From: a virus
Virus record (IMG/VR): IMGVR_UViG_3300043410_000718
Span: 1-34,519 of that record
Strand: one strand, 5' to 3'
DNA: 34,519 nt
Shown here: positions 1 through 7,165 of the stretch, one piece after another
Layout: each line of letters opens with the position of its first letter
Numbering within the stretch: position 1 is the stretch's first letter
Made by a program: the position numbers and the translations under genes
The notes under the pieces: model-generated
Database searches by the model: none
The model's input: only the letters and a program-made list of their open reading frames with translations
Told to the model about the DNA's origin: nothing

Positions 1-608
1 GTTCTAATAATTCTTTCAGTTCCAGAACCTATATCTTGTTGATTATCAAAATCACTTACTACTACTCTAAATTTGTAATCTCCTTTCTCTCCCCAATATT
101 GCTCATTTGCATATTGAAATTGTTCAATTATTTTATTATTATGTTCCGTAAATCCAGTCCAAAATGTTACTTGATATGTTAGAGTTACATAGTTAGGCAT
201 TCTCACATCATATGCCTCAAATCTTCTTTTGAAATCAGGATTTAATAATGAGAATCTATCGTATGCATGTTTTTGTGAATACTTTTTTACAGTCGGATAT
301 GTTACTCTAAAATCTTTTAAGAATTTCATTGTCTCATTTTGAGCAATGGTATTTCTTCTAAACATTATTATAGGTAATTGAATTTTACCCAACTTATCTT
401 TTAAGTATCCATCTTGTTGTGCAGTTTTCCATCTTTCGGCATTTCCATATACCAAAGGAATGTTTACTTTATTTCCATTTTGTTCTAATTCAGGAATCAA
501 ATGTTTTTCCATATAAGATGCTATGACAGTGTCTACATCTATTATGGATATTTCCAACATTTTGGATTCATCCTGCTTAACTATTTTAGAAAATTCTTTA
601 TCTGCCAT
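1..608 (-). CDS. 15: gp15-like tail sheath stabilizer / tail completion protein (3' end cut by window)
   Basis: An open frame runs from ATG at 608 to the window edge, giving 202 codons with no stop, so the C terminus is missing. The ATG overlaps the TAA of the gene upstream (TAATG). The protein starts MADKEFSKIV. Its pattern resembles T4 gp15: a 'VNIPLVYG' strand near residue 48, 'LPIIMFRR' near 78, then 'PNYVTLTYQVTFWT' followed by a helix like the T4 segment 'IYELSIFTRYEDDMFQIVEQ'. In T4, gp15 caps the tail tube and sheath and joins the tail to the gp13/gp14 neck. Its place directly after gp14-like and gp13-like genes repeats the T4 order 13-14-15. The assignment is from pattern recall and context, not an alignment. 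Confidence 0.62.
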   Translation of the reverse strand, partial: MADKEFSKIVKQDESKMLEISIIDVDTVIASYMEKHLIPELEQNGNKVNIPLVYGNAERWKTAQQDGYLKDKLGKIQLPIIMFRRNTIAQNETMKFLKDFRVTYPTVKKYSQKHAYDRFSLLNPDFKRRFEAYDVRMPNYVTLTYQVTFWTGFTEHNNKIIEQFQYANEQYWGEKGDYKFRVVVSDFDNQQDIGSGTERIIR

Positions 609-1063
609 TATCTAACGATTTGTTCTAAATCAATTGTAGTATTTCTACTTAAGAATCCTTCACATATAACTGAAAACTTACTTTCACTTTGTCCACCTAC
701 CCATTGGTCTTCTCTTACATTTGAAAGTTCATAGTAAGAACCATCTAATAAAACTATATCACCTACTTGAGGATAAAAATCTGCTTCTATTAGAGTATGA
801 CGATTAAATCTAAATGTAGAATTTCTCATCGTATCCGAACCAAATCCTTCATAATTAGTTTCAGTATCTTGTCTATCTATTACACAAAATGTTTCCATTC
901 CTTTGTAATATTTTTTACTCAAAGATTCTCCGTAAAGGTTGTATGCAGTTTCTAACACATTCACCTTAAAAAGGGTTACTAATGTTTCAATTACATCATC
1001 AACCAATTCAGTTGAAATCTGCTGAAAAAATCTAATATCTCTGGGTGAATTAAATCTAGGCAT
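608..1063 (-). CDS. gp14-like neck protein (head completion)
   Basis: This 151-residue protein begins MPRFNSPRDIRFFQ, has an N-terminal helix (ELVDDVIETLVTLFK), and ends in a beta-rich part with 'QVGDIVLLDGSYYELSNV' and 'SKFSVICEGFLSRNTT'. The last part resembles the C-terminal region of gp14-type neck proteins of T4-like phages as I remember them. It is shorter than T4 gp14 (256 residues). gp13 and gp14 together form the neck that seals the DNA-filled head and receives the tail. It is coupled on both sides: its ATG lies at the end of the gp13-like gene and its TAA overlaps the ATG of the gp15-like gene. Order is the main support; another head-tail connector is possible. Confidence 0.5.
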   Translation of the reverse strand: MPRFNSPRDIRFFQQISTELVDDVIETLVTLFKVNVLETAYNLYGESLSKKYYKGMETFCVIDRQDTETNYEGFGSDTMRNSTFRFNRHTLIEADFYPQVGDIVLLDGSYYELSNVREDQWVGGQSESKFSVICEGFLSRNTTIDLEQIVR

Positions 1064-2220
1064 TATCCAACATATATTGCTAAAGGTACTTTTTGTAACA
1101 TTTCTTGTTGTTGTTTGGCTTCATTAGCCTTATTTTCAAATTGAGTTTTTCTACTCACTTCTTCCAAATTCTCTCTCAATTGTGTAATTAGGTTTTCTTT
1201 TTCAGTAGTTGCCTCTGCTCTTAATTGTGCACCATCTAAAGTTGTTTCACCACCAGGAATAGGAATAGTATTATACTTTTCTCTAATTGCTCCTAATAAT
1301 TCTTTAGCCAATGCCAGTGTGTATTTTCTAATCCATTGTTTACCCACATCATTTATCTTTCTATATGGAATAAAATTATATTTGATGTTTGAATAATCCG
1401 ATACTACACCAGGTCTAACTGATGTTGAATTTACTTCCCATTCGTCTCTTACAAAATATTCAAAATAGATAATATGATCCGTAGTTGGCATTGGAAATAT
1501 TTGTAAATTGTTATTTACGATATTAAAAGTATGTGCCGATTTACGAATTTGGTCATTAAATTCAATTGCCTGAATTCTTAACATATCCTCATAGAAAGGT
1601 AATAATACGAATTGAGTTGCAGTAGAAAACGATGTGAATCCAAACTCTTGAGTAATGTTTAGAGTTCCCATACCACTTACCGCATATGGATCAAAGAAAC
1701 GGGCTAATGCCGGAGTTTGTTCAAAAAATACTTTTGTTACTTCAATTCTACTTCCGCTCTCATACTCATCTGCAAATAATGCTTTTAAATCATAATTTTG
1801 CACACCAGCACTCGCACTAACAAATCCTCTTTTGATATCAGTTGCACCACCCACTCCTGCTAAAGTTCCATAAGCATCACTTATTTTTACAATTGTAGGA
1901 ACAAATGAACCCTCTACCAATTGACCTGTAAAGTTGGTTGATGTTGATTGACCAGTTAAAACTGATAAATTGTTTCGTATATTAAATTGATTTACTTGAG
2001 AGGAATATTCAGAAGTTGCTTCTTCTAAACAAGCATAAAACTGCTCATCTATTAATTCCACATCAATAATAGGGTATCCTAATCTTCTTGCACACCACAA
2101 TGATACCTTTGGAGCATCATCTGAAAATAGTGTATCTTCATCATATATTCCAAAAGGGGTTTGACCCGTTGTGAAAGAAGATGAACCTGGATAGTGATTT
2201 ATAGTTAAGCCTACTGACAT
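1063..2220 (-). CDS. gp13-like neck / head-tail connector protein
   Basis: This is a 385-residue protein. After a short N-terminal arm comes an amphipathic segment 'LGYPIIDVELIDEQFYACLE' (about residues 48-67), typical of connector proteins where a helix pair packs against the portal. The middle is beta-rich, and the C-terminal 80 residues are helical and charged (REKYNTIPIPGG...TEKENLITQLRENLEEV), with a likely short coiled coil. T4 gp13 is 309 residues. The gene overlaps the gp14-like gene by one base, and a 47-base gap with a NATAAATA element lies upstream. I assign neck function from the helix motif and from the order 13-14-15; the exact T4 counterpart is uncertain. Confidence 0.48.
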   Translation of the reverse strand: MSVGLTINHYPGSSSFTTGQTPFGIYDEDTLFSDDAPKVSLWCARRLGYPIIDVELIDEQFYACLEEATSEYSSQVNQFNIRNNLSVLTGQSTSTNFTGQLVEGSFVPTIVKISDAYGTLAGVGGATDIKRGFVSASAGVQNYDLKALFADEYESGSRIEVTKVFFEQTPALARFFDPYAVSGMGTLNITQEFGFTSFSTATQFVLLPFYEDMLRIQAIEFNDQIRKSAHTFNIVNNNLQIFPMPTTDHIIYFEYFVRDEWEVNSTSVRPGVVSDYSNIKYNFIPYRKINDVGKQWIRKYTLALAKELLGAIREKYNTIPIPGGETTLDGAQLRAEATTEKENLITQLRENLEEVSRKTQFENKANEAKQQQEMLQKVPLAIYVG

Positions 2221-2237
2221 CTCGTAATTTGTTTATC

Positions 2238-2245
2238 TATAAATA
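2238..2245 (-). promoter_or_regulatory. TATAAATA element upstream of the gp13-like gene (faces the plus strand)
   Basis: The plus strand reads CTATAAATATT here, 18 bases upstream of the gp13-like ATG. On the coding strand it reads AATATTTATAG, the reverse complement of the T4 late promoter core. It is one of eight NATAAATA copies in the 12 gaps of 10 or more bases between genes. A promoter role is inference. Confidence 0.35.
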
Positions 2246-2267
2246 TTAAATTACGAAATAAAGATGG

Positions 2268-2633
2268 TTATGATAACTCTTTAATAAGATAAAGTGTGGA
2301 ATATATTAATTGGTCCACATTATCTATTTGATTTTGGATGTAAGATTCCTTAATTCCCTTTCTTTTAATTTCTATAATTTTAAGTATCTTTTCAAAATAT
2401 CCGAGTACTTGCTCCTTAGATTCAAATTGTTCTAAACCGGTAATGTTCTTATAGTTAATAATTCCATATTTACCCTGCCAGCTCTCTGCTAGTTCATCTA
2501 TGATACCAACTATATCATTGTAATAACCATCCAATGCTTTGTGTATAGCAAATGAACCAACACCTTTAGCACCTAAATGAAAGGTGTGTGCTTGAGTTCT
2601 ACTATGAAATAATACCGATAAAATTTCTTCCAT
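2268..2633 (-). CDS. Ferritin-like (DUF5856-type) small protein
   Basis: This 121-residue, mostly helical protein starts MEEILSVLFHSRTQAHTFHL and continues 'FAIHKALDGYYNDIVGIIDE' and 'SWQGKYGI'. The pattern of a helix with H-x-x-H/HL, then HKAL-x-x-YY, then D-x-x-DE-L-x-E fits the phage family annotated as DUF5856, which resembles Dps/ferritin-like four-helix bundles. Those proteins use His/Glu/Asp pairs to hold iron; whether this one does is unknown. It sits between a methyltransferase and the gp13-like gene, where classical T4 has no such gene. The ATG at 2633 is 11 bases from the methyltransferase stop, with a NATAAATA element filling the gap. The family name is from memory. Confidence 0.5.
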   Translation of the reverse strand: MEEILSVLFHSRTQAHTFHLGAKGVGSFAIHKALDGYYNDIVGIIDELAESWQGKYGIINYKNITGLEQFESKEQVLGYFEKILKIIEIKRKGIKESYIQNQIDNVDQLIYSTLYLIKELS

Positions 2634-2636
2634 ACC

Positions 2637-2644
2637 AATAAATA
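2637..2644 (-). promoter_or_regulatory. AATAAATA element between methyltransferase and ferritin-like genes
   Basis: The plus strand reads CCAATAAATATTA. The element directly abuts the TAA of the methyltransferase gene (2645-2647) and lies 3 bases upstream of the next ATG. The same arrangement, element touching the upstream stop, occurs at 12196-12203 and 19797-19804. Function is inferred only from recurrence. Confidence 0.3.
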
Positions 2645-3292
2645 TTATTTTTCTATTAAAAACGAATTAGGGAATATATGAACTCTTTCTTTTGGAATAC
2701 CTTCTTTTTCAATTAATTCATTCATTGCCTGTAAAACCGATGGATATGCATCTATATCATCTCCTCCCATATATCCTCCTTTTTTAACCCTGCTCCACCA
2801 ATTATCCATATCTAATTTAACAATTTCATAGTTATGATCTCCATCTATATAAACAAATTTAAGAGATTCTTCATCATACCATTTCCACAACCATCTACTA
2901 TCCCCAATCATAAGATTTATATATTCTTCTACACCACATAATCGGTAGTGAGCCTTTATTAATTCATCAATTGGAATATCTTTAAGTTGTTGAGAAAATC
3001 TATATTCATAAAAAGATTTAGGATGGTCTCCTCTTCTCACATCCGCATCAATTTGCCAAAGAGAATCTATTGTATCAAACTTTACCTTTTTACCACTTTC
3101 TTTAATTAGAGAAGCCATAAAAATTGTTGATTGACCAAAGAATGTTCCAATTTCTACAACCGAATCACCATCTTCTAATTTATCAATTATGATTTTGTAA
3201 ATATCTTCTGCACATCCTATCCAACCTGGAACATCTTCATAAGTCTTAATCTTCCCGATTTCATACTTATCCTTTATTGTGTGTAACCTCAT
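2645..3292 (-). CDS. Class I SAM-dependent methyltransferase (Methyltransf_24-like)
   Basis: The frame is open from 3307, but the first codon there is TTG; the first ATG, at 3292 (MRLHTIKDKYEIG), is the better start and gives 215 residues. Motif I is 'VVEIGTFFGQSTIFMA', the glycine-rich SAM-binding loop. 'FVYIDGDHNYEIVKLDMDNW' followed by 'VKKGGYMGGDDID' is the acidic post-motif region of Methyltransf_24 enzymes, often found with sugar or small-molecule modification. The substrate cannot be told. It lies just past the terminator that follows the capsid gene, so it either needs its own promoter or lives on readthrough. It is an accessory gene inserted between gp23 and the neck genes. Confidence 0.78.
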   Translation of the reverse strand: MRLHTIKDKYEIGKIKTYEDVPGWIGCAEDIYKIIIDKLEDGDSVVEIGTFFGQSTIFMASLIKESGKKVKFDTIDSLWQIDADVRRGDHPKSFYEYRFSQQLKDIPIDELIKAHYRLCGVEEYINLMIGDSRWLWKWYDEESLKFVYIDGDHNYEIVKLDMDNWWSRVKKGGYMGGDDIDAYPSVLQAMNELIEKEGIPKERVHIFPNSFLIEK

Positions 3293-3315
3293 ATTATTAT
3301 ATATCAAAAAGACAT

Positions 3316-3345
3316 AAAAAAAGAGGAGTGATTTCTCACCCCTCT
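3316..3345 (-). terminator. Intrinsic terminator after the major capsid gene
   Basis: Read on the minus strand, arm AGAGGGGTGA (3345-3336), loop GAAA (3335-3332) and arm TCACTCCTCT (3331-3322) form a 10-bp stem with one G-U wobble, closed by a GNRA-type tetraloop. Seven T follow directly (positions 3322-3316; the first of them is the last base of the 3' arm). It lies 45 bases past the capsid stop codon. Stem, loop and T-tract are read directly, and this is the only classical rho-independent terminator I find in the window. It would set a high-level transcript ending after gp23. Confidence 0.92.
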
Positions 3346-3389
3346 AATTTATTCTATCATGTTAGAATTTATTTAACTGAATCCGAAGA

Positions 3390-5042
3390 TTACAAGTTAG
3401 CTAAATCTTTAACATAAATCTTACCATAGAATTCTGGTCTTACGATTTTCTTAGCGTATCTTGTCATAACACCTCTTCTTGGAGTGAAGTTATCTGGGTC
3501 ATACACTAATGGAGTCATAATCAATGGTACATACGGAGCATATACCGCACCAGTCTCAAGGAAGTTAGAACCTTTGAATCCTAATAAAATTTGATTAGAA
3601 GTCATATAAGGGTTCTTATATACTGTGTATCTGTTAGAGATAGCTCCAACTACTGATACACCAGCAGCGAATTGTAATGCATCTTTCTCAGCAGAAACAT
3701 GGAATCCTGGAATTGATTCTAAGATTGTACATACATCTGGAGAAGCTACGATGAAGTTTGCTCCACCTCTCATTGTTAATTGATGAATCTTGTTAGATAC
3801 TTTGTTCAATTTAACACCTAAAGTCTGGAACCATGTAGCTTTTTGGTATGCTAAAGATGATGAACCTGCAGTCCAAACACCTGTTGCAGCGTTATACTCT
3901 TCACCAACATTTGTTGACCAGTAATCAACTGTCAATGCGTTTACTTGTAACATATCTAAGATTTCTAAATCGATTTCTAAAGAGATGTATTCAGATAACA
4001 TTGAAGTTAATTCAGCTTCAGCATCAATTGAGTGGTAAGCATTTAAGTCTTGTGCCAACTCTGGAGTCCATACAGCCTTTAATTTTCTAGTCTTAGCAAC
4101 GATTGATTCGCTCTTTAACTCTAAATCAACTTCTGGGATGTTTAAGTTAGTACCGCTCAATTGGTTTGCACCATTTTGAATTGGAGTTTGGTCTTCGAAA
4201 TCACCTCTACTATAAGATAATGGTTGAGTGTGGAATGAAGCAGTTAATTGACCTGCGAAAGTCTTAGAACCAGTTGTGAAAGCAGTTGCAGTAGATGCAG
4301 AGAAGAACAATGTGATAGTTGAACCAGCATAGTTGTGTTGTGCTAATTCTTCAATTTGTCCCGCAGCTGGGATAACTACTGAACCAGTGTTAGATGTTAA
4401 AGAAATCAATTTGATTGATTCTAAATCTAAGTTAGTTAATTGAGAAGCAGTTAAAACTACTTTTCTTAATTGCTTAGCTTCAACTGATGCAGAGTATGCA
4501 GTGTTGAATCCAGTATCAGCGTGAGTTGCATCAGTGATTGTAGCAGAAGTGATGTTTGCACTTGAAGTTGGTGCCATAGTGTAGCCATATTGAGCTTCAC
4601 CATAAAGACCGCCTGTTGCAGCATCTGTTCTACCAAATTTAGCACCAGTACCACCATATAAAGAATCACCAGCAGTTCTACCATCTTTTGTAGAACCATA
4701 TTTGAAGTCCATGAAGAAAATCAAACCTGAAGGTAAGTTCATTGGTTGAACTGAAACGAATTCTTTAGCAGCGATTTCTCCGAAGATTCTTCTAACTAAA
4801 GGTAAAGCAACACCAGACCACTCTTCAGAACCTTGTCCGTTAGCGTTAGTTTGTGATGCTTCTGATAATAATTGTTGAGCTTGGTTCTCTAACAATACTG
4901 CCATTTGATGTTGGTCTCTTTCTTTTAAGCCTTCTAACAAACCAGTCTTAGACCACTTTGTTTTCAAACCTCTTGTTTGCTCCAACATTACAGCTTGAGG
5001 ATTTTTCGCCTCTAATAATGATTTAACATTAAAGTTTGCCAT
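3390..5042 (-). CDS. 23: Major capsid protein, gp23-like
   Basis: This 550-residue protein (T4 gp23 is 521) carries recognisable gp23 stretches: 'FGEIAAKEFVSVQPMNLPSG' (about residues 87-106), 'ANFIVASPDVCTILESIPGF' in the middle, and near the C terminus 'YAPYVPLIMTPLVYDPDNFT' with 'RYAKKIVRPEFYGKIYV'. It forms the hexameric head lattice. The N terminus is a helical, charged propeptide; 'QLLSE' ends at Glu61 and fits the Leu-x-Glu rule for gp21-type protease cleavage, close to the 65 residues removed in T4. Residues about 160-280 are Thr/Ser/Ala-rich and may be an inserted surface domain. The ATG follows an A/T-rich leader with no Shine-Dalgarno motif. A strong terminator follows the gene. 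Confidence 0.95.
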   Translation of the reverse strand: MANFNVKSLLEAKNPQAVMLEQTRGLKTKWSKTGLLEGLKERDQHQMAVLLENQAQQLLSEASQTNANGQGSEEWSGVALPLVRRIFGEIAAKEFVSVQPMNLPSGLIFFMDFKYGSTKDGRTAGDSLYGGTGAKFGRTDAATGGLYGEAQYGYTMAPTSSANITSATITDATHADTGFNTAYSASVEAKQLRKVVLTASQLTNLDLESIKLISLTSNTGSVVIPAAGQIEELAQHNYAGSTITLFFSASTATAFTTGSKTFAGQLTASFHTQPLSYSRGDFEDQTPIQNGANQLSGTNLNIPEVDLELKSESIVAKTRKLKAVWTPELAQDLNAYHSIDAEAELTSMLSEYISLEIDLEILDMLQVNALTVDYWSTNVGEEYNAATGVWTAGSSSLAYQKATWFQTLGVKLNKVSNKIHQLTMRGGANFIVASPDVCTILESIPGFHVSAEKDALQFAAGVSVVGAISNRYTVYKNPYMTSNQILLGFKGSNFLETGAVYAPYVPLIMTPLVYDPDNFTPRRGVMTRYAKKIVRPEFYGKIYVKDLANL

Positions 5043-5074
5043 TTTGTTTATTTGTTTTTAATTTTTTTGTTCAA

Positions 5075-6187
5075 TTACTTGATAATACCAGCTAATTTCT
5101 TAAATCTGTCTGCTGCAGAATTATCTTCAGCGATAATTTGTTTTGCAGGTGCAGTAGATGCTGCTGGTTTTGATGCGTAACTTTCAGTAAGTTTAGTTGC
5201 AGTTTTTCTAGTTGCAGTTGAACCAATTTTAAATGATTCAGCAATTGTAGTGTAAACTAATTTCACTTCTCTTACATTTTTAGTTCTGTCTAAAGTTTCA
5301 ACAACCTTAGTCTTTTGTTCGTTTGTTAAACTGTATGCTCTGAACAATTTGTTTACATACAATAATTTAGCATTTAAAAGATTTACTTCGTTGATAGTGT
5401 TCTTTAAAGATGCGATTACAGCATATGCTTCACCTAATTCAGCTTCTTTAGCTTTCAATTCTGCGTTTGCATCATCTGCATCTGCATCATCTGATTCAGC
5501 TACTGGAGCTTCTTCTTCAGGTTGGTCATCACCATATCCCATTTCTCTTAAGATTTCATCTAAATCGATTTCATCTTCACCTGCGTTATCTGCATCGTGG
5601 TCACTTGCACCACCTGCATTATCAGCATCAGGTTCGCTATGAGAATCTTCACCTTCTACTGTTGCAACCGGTGCTTCTTCAGCATCAGTTTCATCAGATT
5701 GAGCTTCTAATTCTTTAATGATTTCATCGATATCTAAATCGTCTTCATCATTTTCTTCTTCTTCATTCATTGCTGAATCAGGAGTTGCCCCTGTGATGTC
5801 GTCTCCATCTTCATCGTTGTTTTCAGTGATACCTGCTACTTTTTCAGCGTTCTCATCTTCAGAACCAACTTCTGCAGAAATTTTATCAACATCTGCTGCT
5901 GCTAATTCGTCTGATTCTGCTGCTGAATCGTTAGCTTTGGCTGCTGGCATTTTAGTACCATCACCTTTACCGATTTCAGAAGATACATCATTCTCTTGAG
6001 TTAATTCTGGAGCTTCTTCTTCCTTCTTGTCATCATCGTTTTCTAATTCTTCTTGTAATTTTCTAGAAAGCATAGATTGCAATTTCGGAGTGAATGCTTC
6101 TTCAAGAGCGATTTTTGCGTTTGCTAATGCAGTTTCTCTAACGGCTTTAGCGTCTGCAATTGCTTCTTTTAACAATTTGCTATTCAT
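5075..6187 (-). CDS. 22: Prohead core scaffolding protein, gp22-like
   Basis: This is a 370-residue, extremely acidic protein. The N-terminal helix (MNSKLLKEAIADAKAVRE, then 'EEAFTPKLQSMLSRKLQEEL') and the C-terminal tail 'AADRFKKLAGIIK' are typical of gp22 scaffolds in T4-like marine phages. Residues about 50-240 are low-complexity Asp/Glu/Ala with near-repeats: 'DDLDIDEIIKELE' (149-161) and 'DEIDLDEILREMG' (205-217), plus 'DADNAG' twice. A coiled coil covers about 240-275. The scaffold assembles inside the prohead and is then degraded by the gp21 protease. It lies 32 bases upstream of the capsid gene and has the longest leader in the window (146 bases, with two inverted repeats). Serine-rich open frames on the other strand are shadows of its Asp/Glu codons. 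Confidence 0.9.
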   Translation of the reverse strand: MNSKLLKEAIADAKAVRETALANAKIALEEAFTPKLQSMLSRKLQEELENDDDKKEEEAPELTQENDVSSEIGKGDGTKMPAAKANDSAAESDELAAADVDKISAEVGSEDENAEKVAGITENNDEDGDDITGATPDSAMNEEEENDEDDLDIDEIIKELEAQSDETDAEEAPVATVEGEDSHSEPDADNAGGASDHDADNAGEDEIDLDEILREMGYGDDQPEEEAPVAESDDADADDANAELKAKEAELGEAYAVIASLKNTINEVNLLNAKLLYVNKLFRAYSLTNEQKTKVVETLDRTKNVREVKLVYTTIAESFKIGSTATRKTATKLTESYASKPAASTAPAKQIIAEDNSAADRFKKLAGIIK

Positions 6188-6206
6188 CTTATTTTTGTGA
6201 ATTTGC

Positions 6207-6229
6207 TTAGGCTAATGAATTGTGCCTAA
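6207..6229 (-). promoter_or_regulatory. Inverted repeat close to the scaffold start codon
   Basis: TTAGGC (6207-6212) and GCCTAA (6224-6229) form a perfect 6-bp inverted repeat around an 11-base A/T-rich loop, starting 20 bases upstream of the scaffold ATG. In mRNA the hairpin would sit next to the initiation region. There is no T-tract, so it is not a terminator. It may be a translation control element or an operator; this is inference. Confidence 0.4.
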
Positions 6230-6253
6230 ATGAGATTACTTGATTATAGGGTG

Positions 6254-6274
6254 ACCTCATATAAGAGATGAGGT
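6254..6274 (-). promoter_or_regulatory. Perfect 7-bp inverted repeat in the scaffold leader
   Basis: ACCTCAT (6254-6260) and ATGAGGT (6268-6274) are exact inverted repeats with a 7-base loop. No run of T follows on the minus strand, so termination is unlikely. The 5' arm on the transcript contains ACCTCAT, complementary to Shine-Dalgarno-like AGGT, and the 3' arm contains ATGAGGT. It sits between bS21 and the scaffold, which suggests a processing site or a regulatory hairpin separating the expression of the two genes. Confidence 0.42.
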
Positions 6275-6290
6275 ATTTGAATCAATTACA

Positions 6291-6298
6291 AATAAATA
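6291..6298 (-). promoter_or_regulatory. AATAAATA element in the bS21-scaffold gap
   Basis: The plus strand reads CAAATAAATATATAAAAC, 35 bases past the bS21 stop and about 100 bases upstream of the scaffold ATG. On the coding strand it is TATATATTTATTTG. It is one of eight similar elements in the gaps. It could be the start of the scaffold-capsid transcript, followed by the two hairpins. Confidence 0.33.
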
Positions 6299-6333
6299 TA
6301 TAAAACTTTTAGAAAACTAAAGAAAAATAAAAA

Positions 6334-6549
6334 TTATTGTAAAAAATTATTTTTTCTTATAGCTTTTTCTTTTTGTAATCGCTTTTTTACTGAAGGTTTT
6401 GTGAATTCTTTTCTATCTCTTAATTCTTTAACAATACCTATTTTAAACATTTTATTTTTTAAAACCTTTAATGCTTTTTCTAAATTCTTATGAGATTCTT
6501 CTTGGGATGAACCTCTTTCAACTTTAATTTCTATGTTAGTTAATGCCAT
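6334..6549 (-). CDS. rpsU: Ribosomal protein bS21, phage-encoded
   Basis: This 71-residue basic protein has the bS21 pattern throughout: an N-terminal beta part 'NIEIKVERG', the helix 'LEKALKVLKNKMFKIGIVKE', then 'RDRKEFTKPSVKKRLQKEKA' and 'IRKN'. bS21 binds the small subunit near the 3' end of 16S rRNA, where the anti-Shine-Dalgarno lies. Phage bS21 genes are known from some aquatic phages. Here the gene sits inside the head-assembly block, its ATG overlapping the TAA of the prohead protease (TAATG), so it should be made late with structural proteins. Only a weak GAAGAG precedes the ATG. It could replace host bS21 and change which mRNAs are favoured; that effect is inference. Confidence 0.9.
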   Translation of the reverse strand: MALTNIEIKVERGSSQEESHKNLEKALKVLKNKMFKIGIVKELRDRKEFTKPSVKKRLQKEKAIRKNNFLQ

Positions 6550-7148
6550 TACGCTAACTCTTCTATTATTTCTCTAATTAAATTTTGTGATTTACACCAC
6601 TCTCCACACACATCAGTTCCGATTGATTCAGTTAAATTATGTTTTACTGATTCATTTAATGATTCCATAAATGCACCTTGAGTAGATGGATTAGATACAA
6701 AATCCCATCCAATCAATTCAAAATCTTCACCAACTTTAACTTTGTTACCACCCATAGATTCTACTGAACCCATTCCTCTTGATGATATACCTAATCTGAT
6801 TCCCGCTCTTAATAATTCTTTTAGAATGTTTCCAGATGGAGTAGGTAGTATTTCAACCACACCAACTACATCATTACCATTCCAACTACATTCTCTGATA
6901 TTATGAGATACATTCTTTAAACTAACCACTGAAGATTCAGGATGGTCTAATTCACCTAATGCTCTTTTTTCTTTGATTAATTGTTGATATTTCTCAACTT
7001 CTCTTTCTAAGATTTCTTTTGGATACACTCTACCATTTTGATTTTGTGCATCTGCTCTTTGCAATACACCCTTAACCAAAACAACTCCGTTTTCCTCTTC
7101 GTTGATTTTACCCTCAAATAAATGTGTTTCTATTAAAAGTGATTTCAT
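6549..7148 (-). CDS. 21: Prohead protease, gp21-like (phage serine protease)
   Basis: This is a 199-residue protein, similar in size to T4 gp21 (212). It has 'RVYPKEILEREVEKYQ' (40-55), 'ALGELDHPESS' (63-73) with the likely catalytic His69, and 'AGIRLGISSRGMGSV' (115-129) with the likely nucleophile Ser122 or Ser123; both are hallmarks of the gp21/HK97-type prohead protease fold. It cleaves scaffold and capsid precursors after Leu/Ile-x-Glu sites inside the prohead. A segment near the C terminus has 'CGEWCKSQNLIREIIEELA'. The upstream context is A/G-rich without a clear Shine-Dalgarno; downstream, bS21 is coupled by TAATG. Confidence 0.92.
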   Translation of the reverse strand: MKSLLIETHLFEGKINEEENGVVLVKGVLQRADAQNQNGRVYPKEILEREVEKYQQLIKEKRALGELDHPESSVVSLKNVSHNIRECSWNGNDVVGVVEILPTPSGNILKELLRAGIRLGISSRGMGSVESMGGNKVKVGEDFELIGWDFVSNPSTQGAFMESLNESVKHNLTESIGTDVCGEWCKSQNLIREIIEELA

Positions 7149-7165
7149 TCTTTTCTTTTACTTTT

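Noticed and set aside
501-734. Plus-strand open frame of 77 codons
   Set aside because: It lies over the gp14- and gp15-like genes, which have convincing minus-strand products and TAATG coupling.
3848-4699. Small plus- and minus-strand frames inside the capsid gene
   Set aside because: They are other-frame shadows of gp23, rich in Leu/Gln/His from repetitive codons, with no conserved motif.
5349-5999. Serine-rich open frames on the plus strand over the scaffold gene
   Set aside because: They are the antisense reading of Asp/Glu/Ala-rich scaffold codons; no start context or family pattern.
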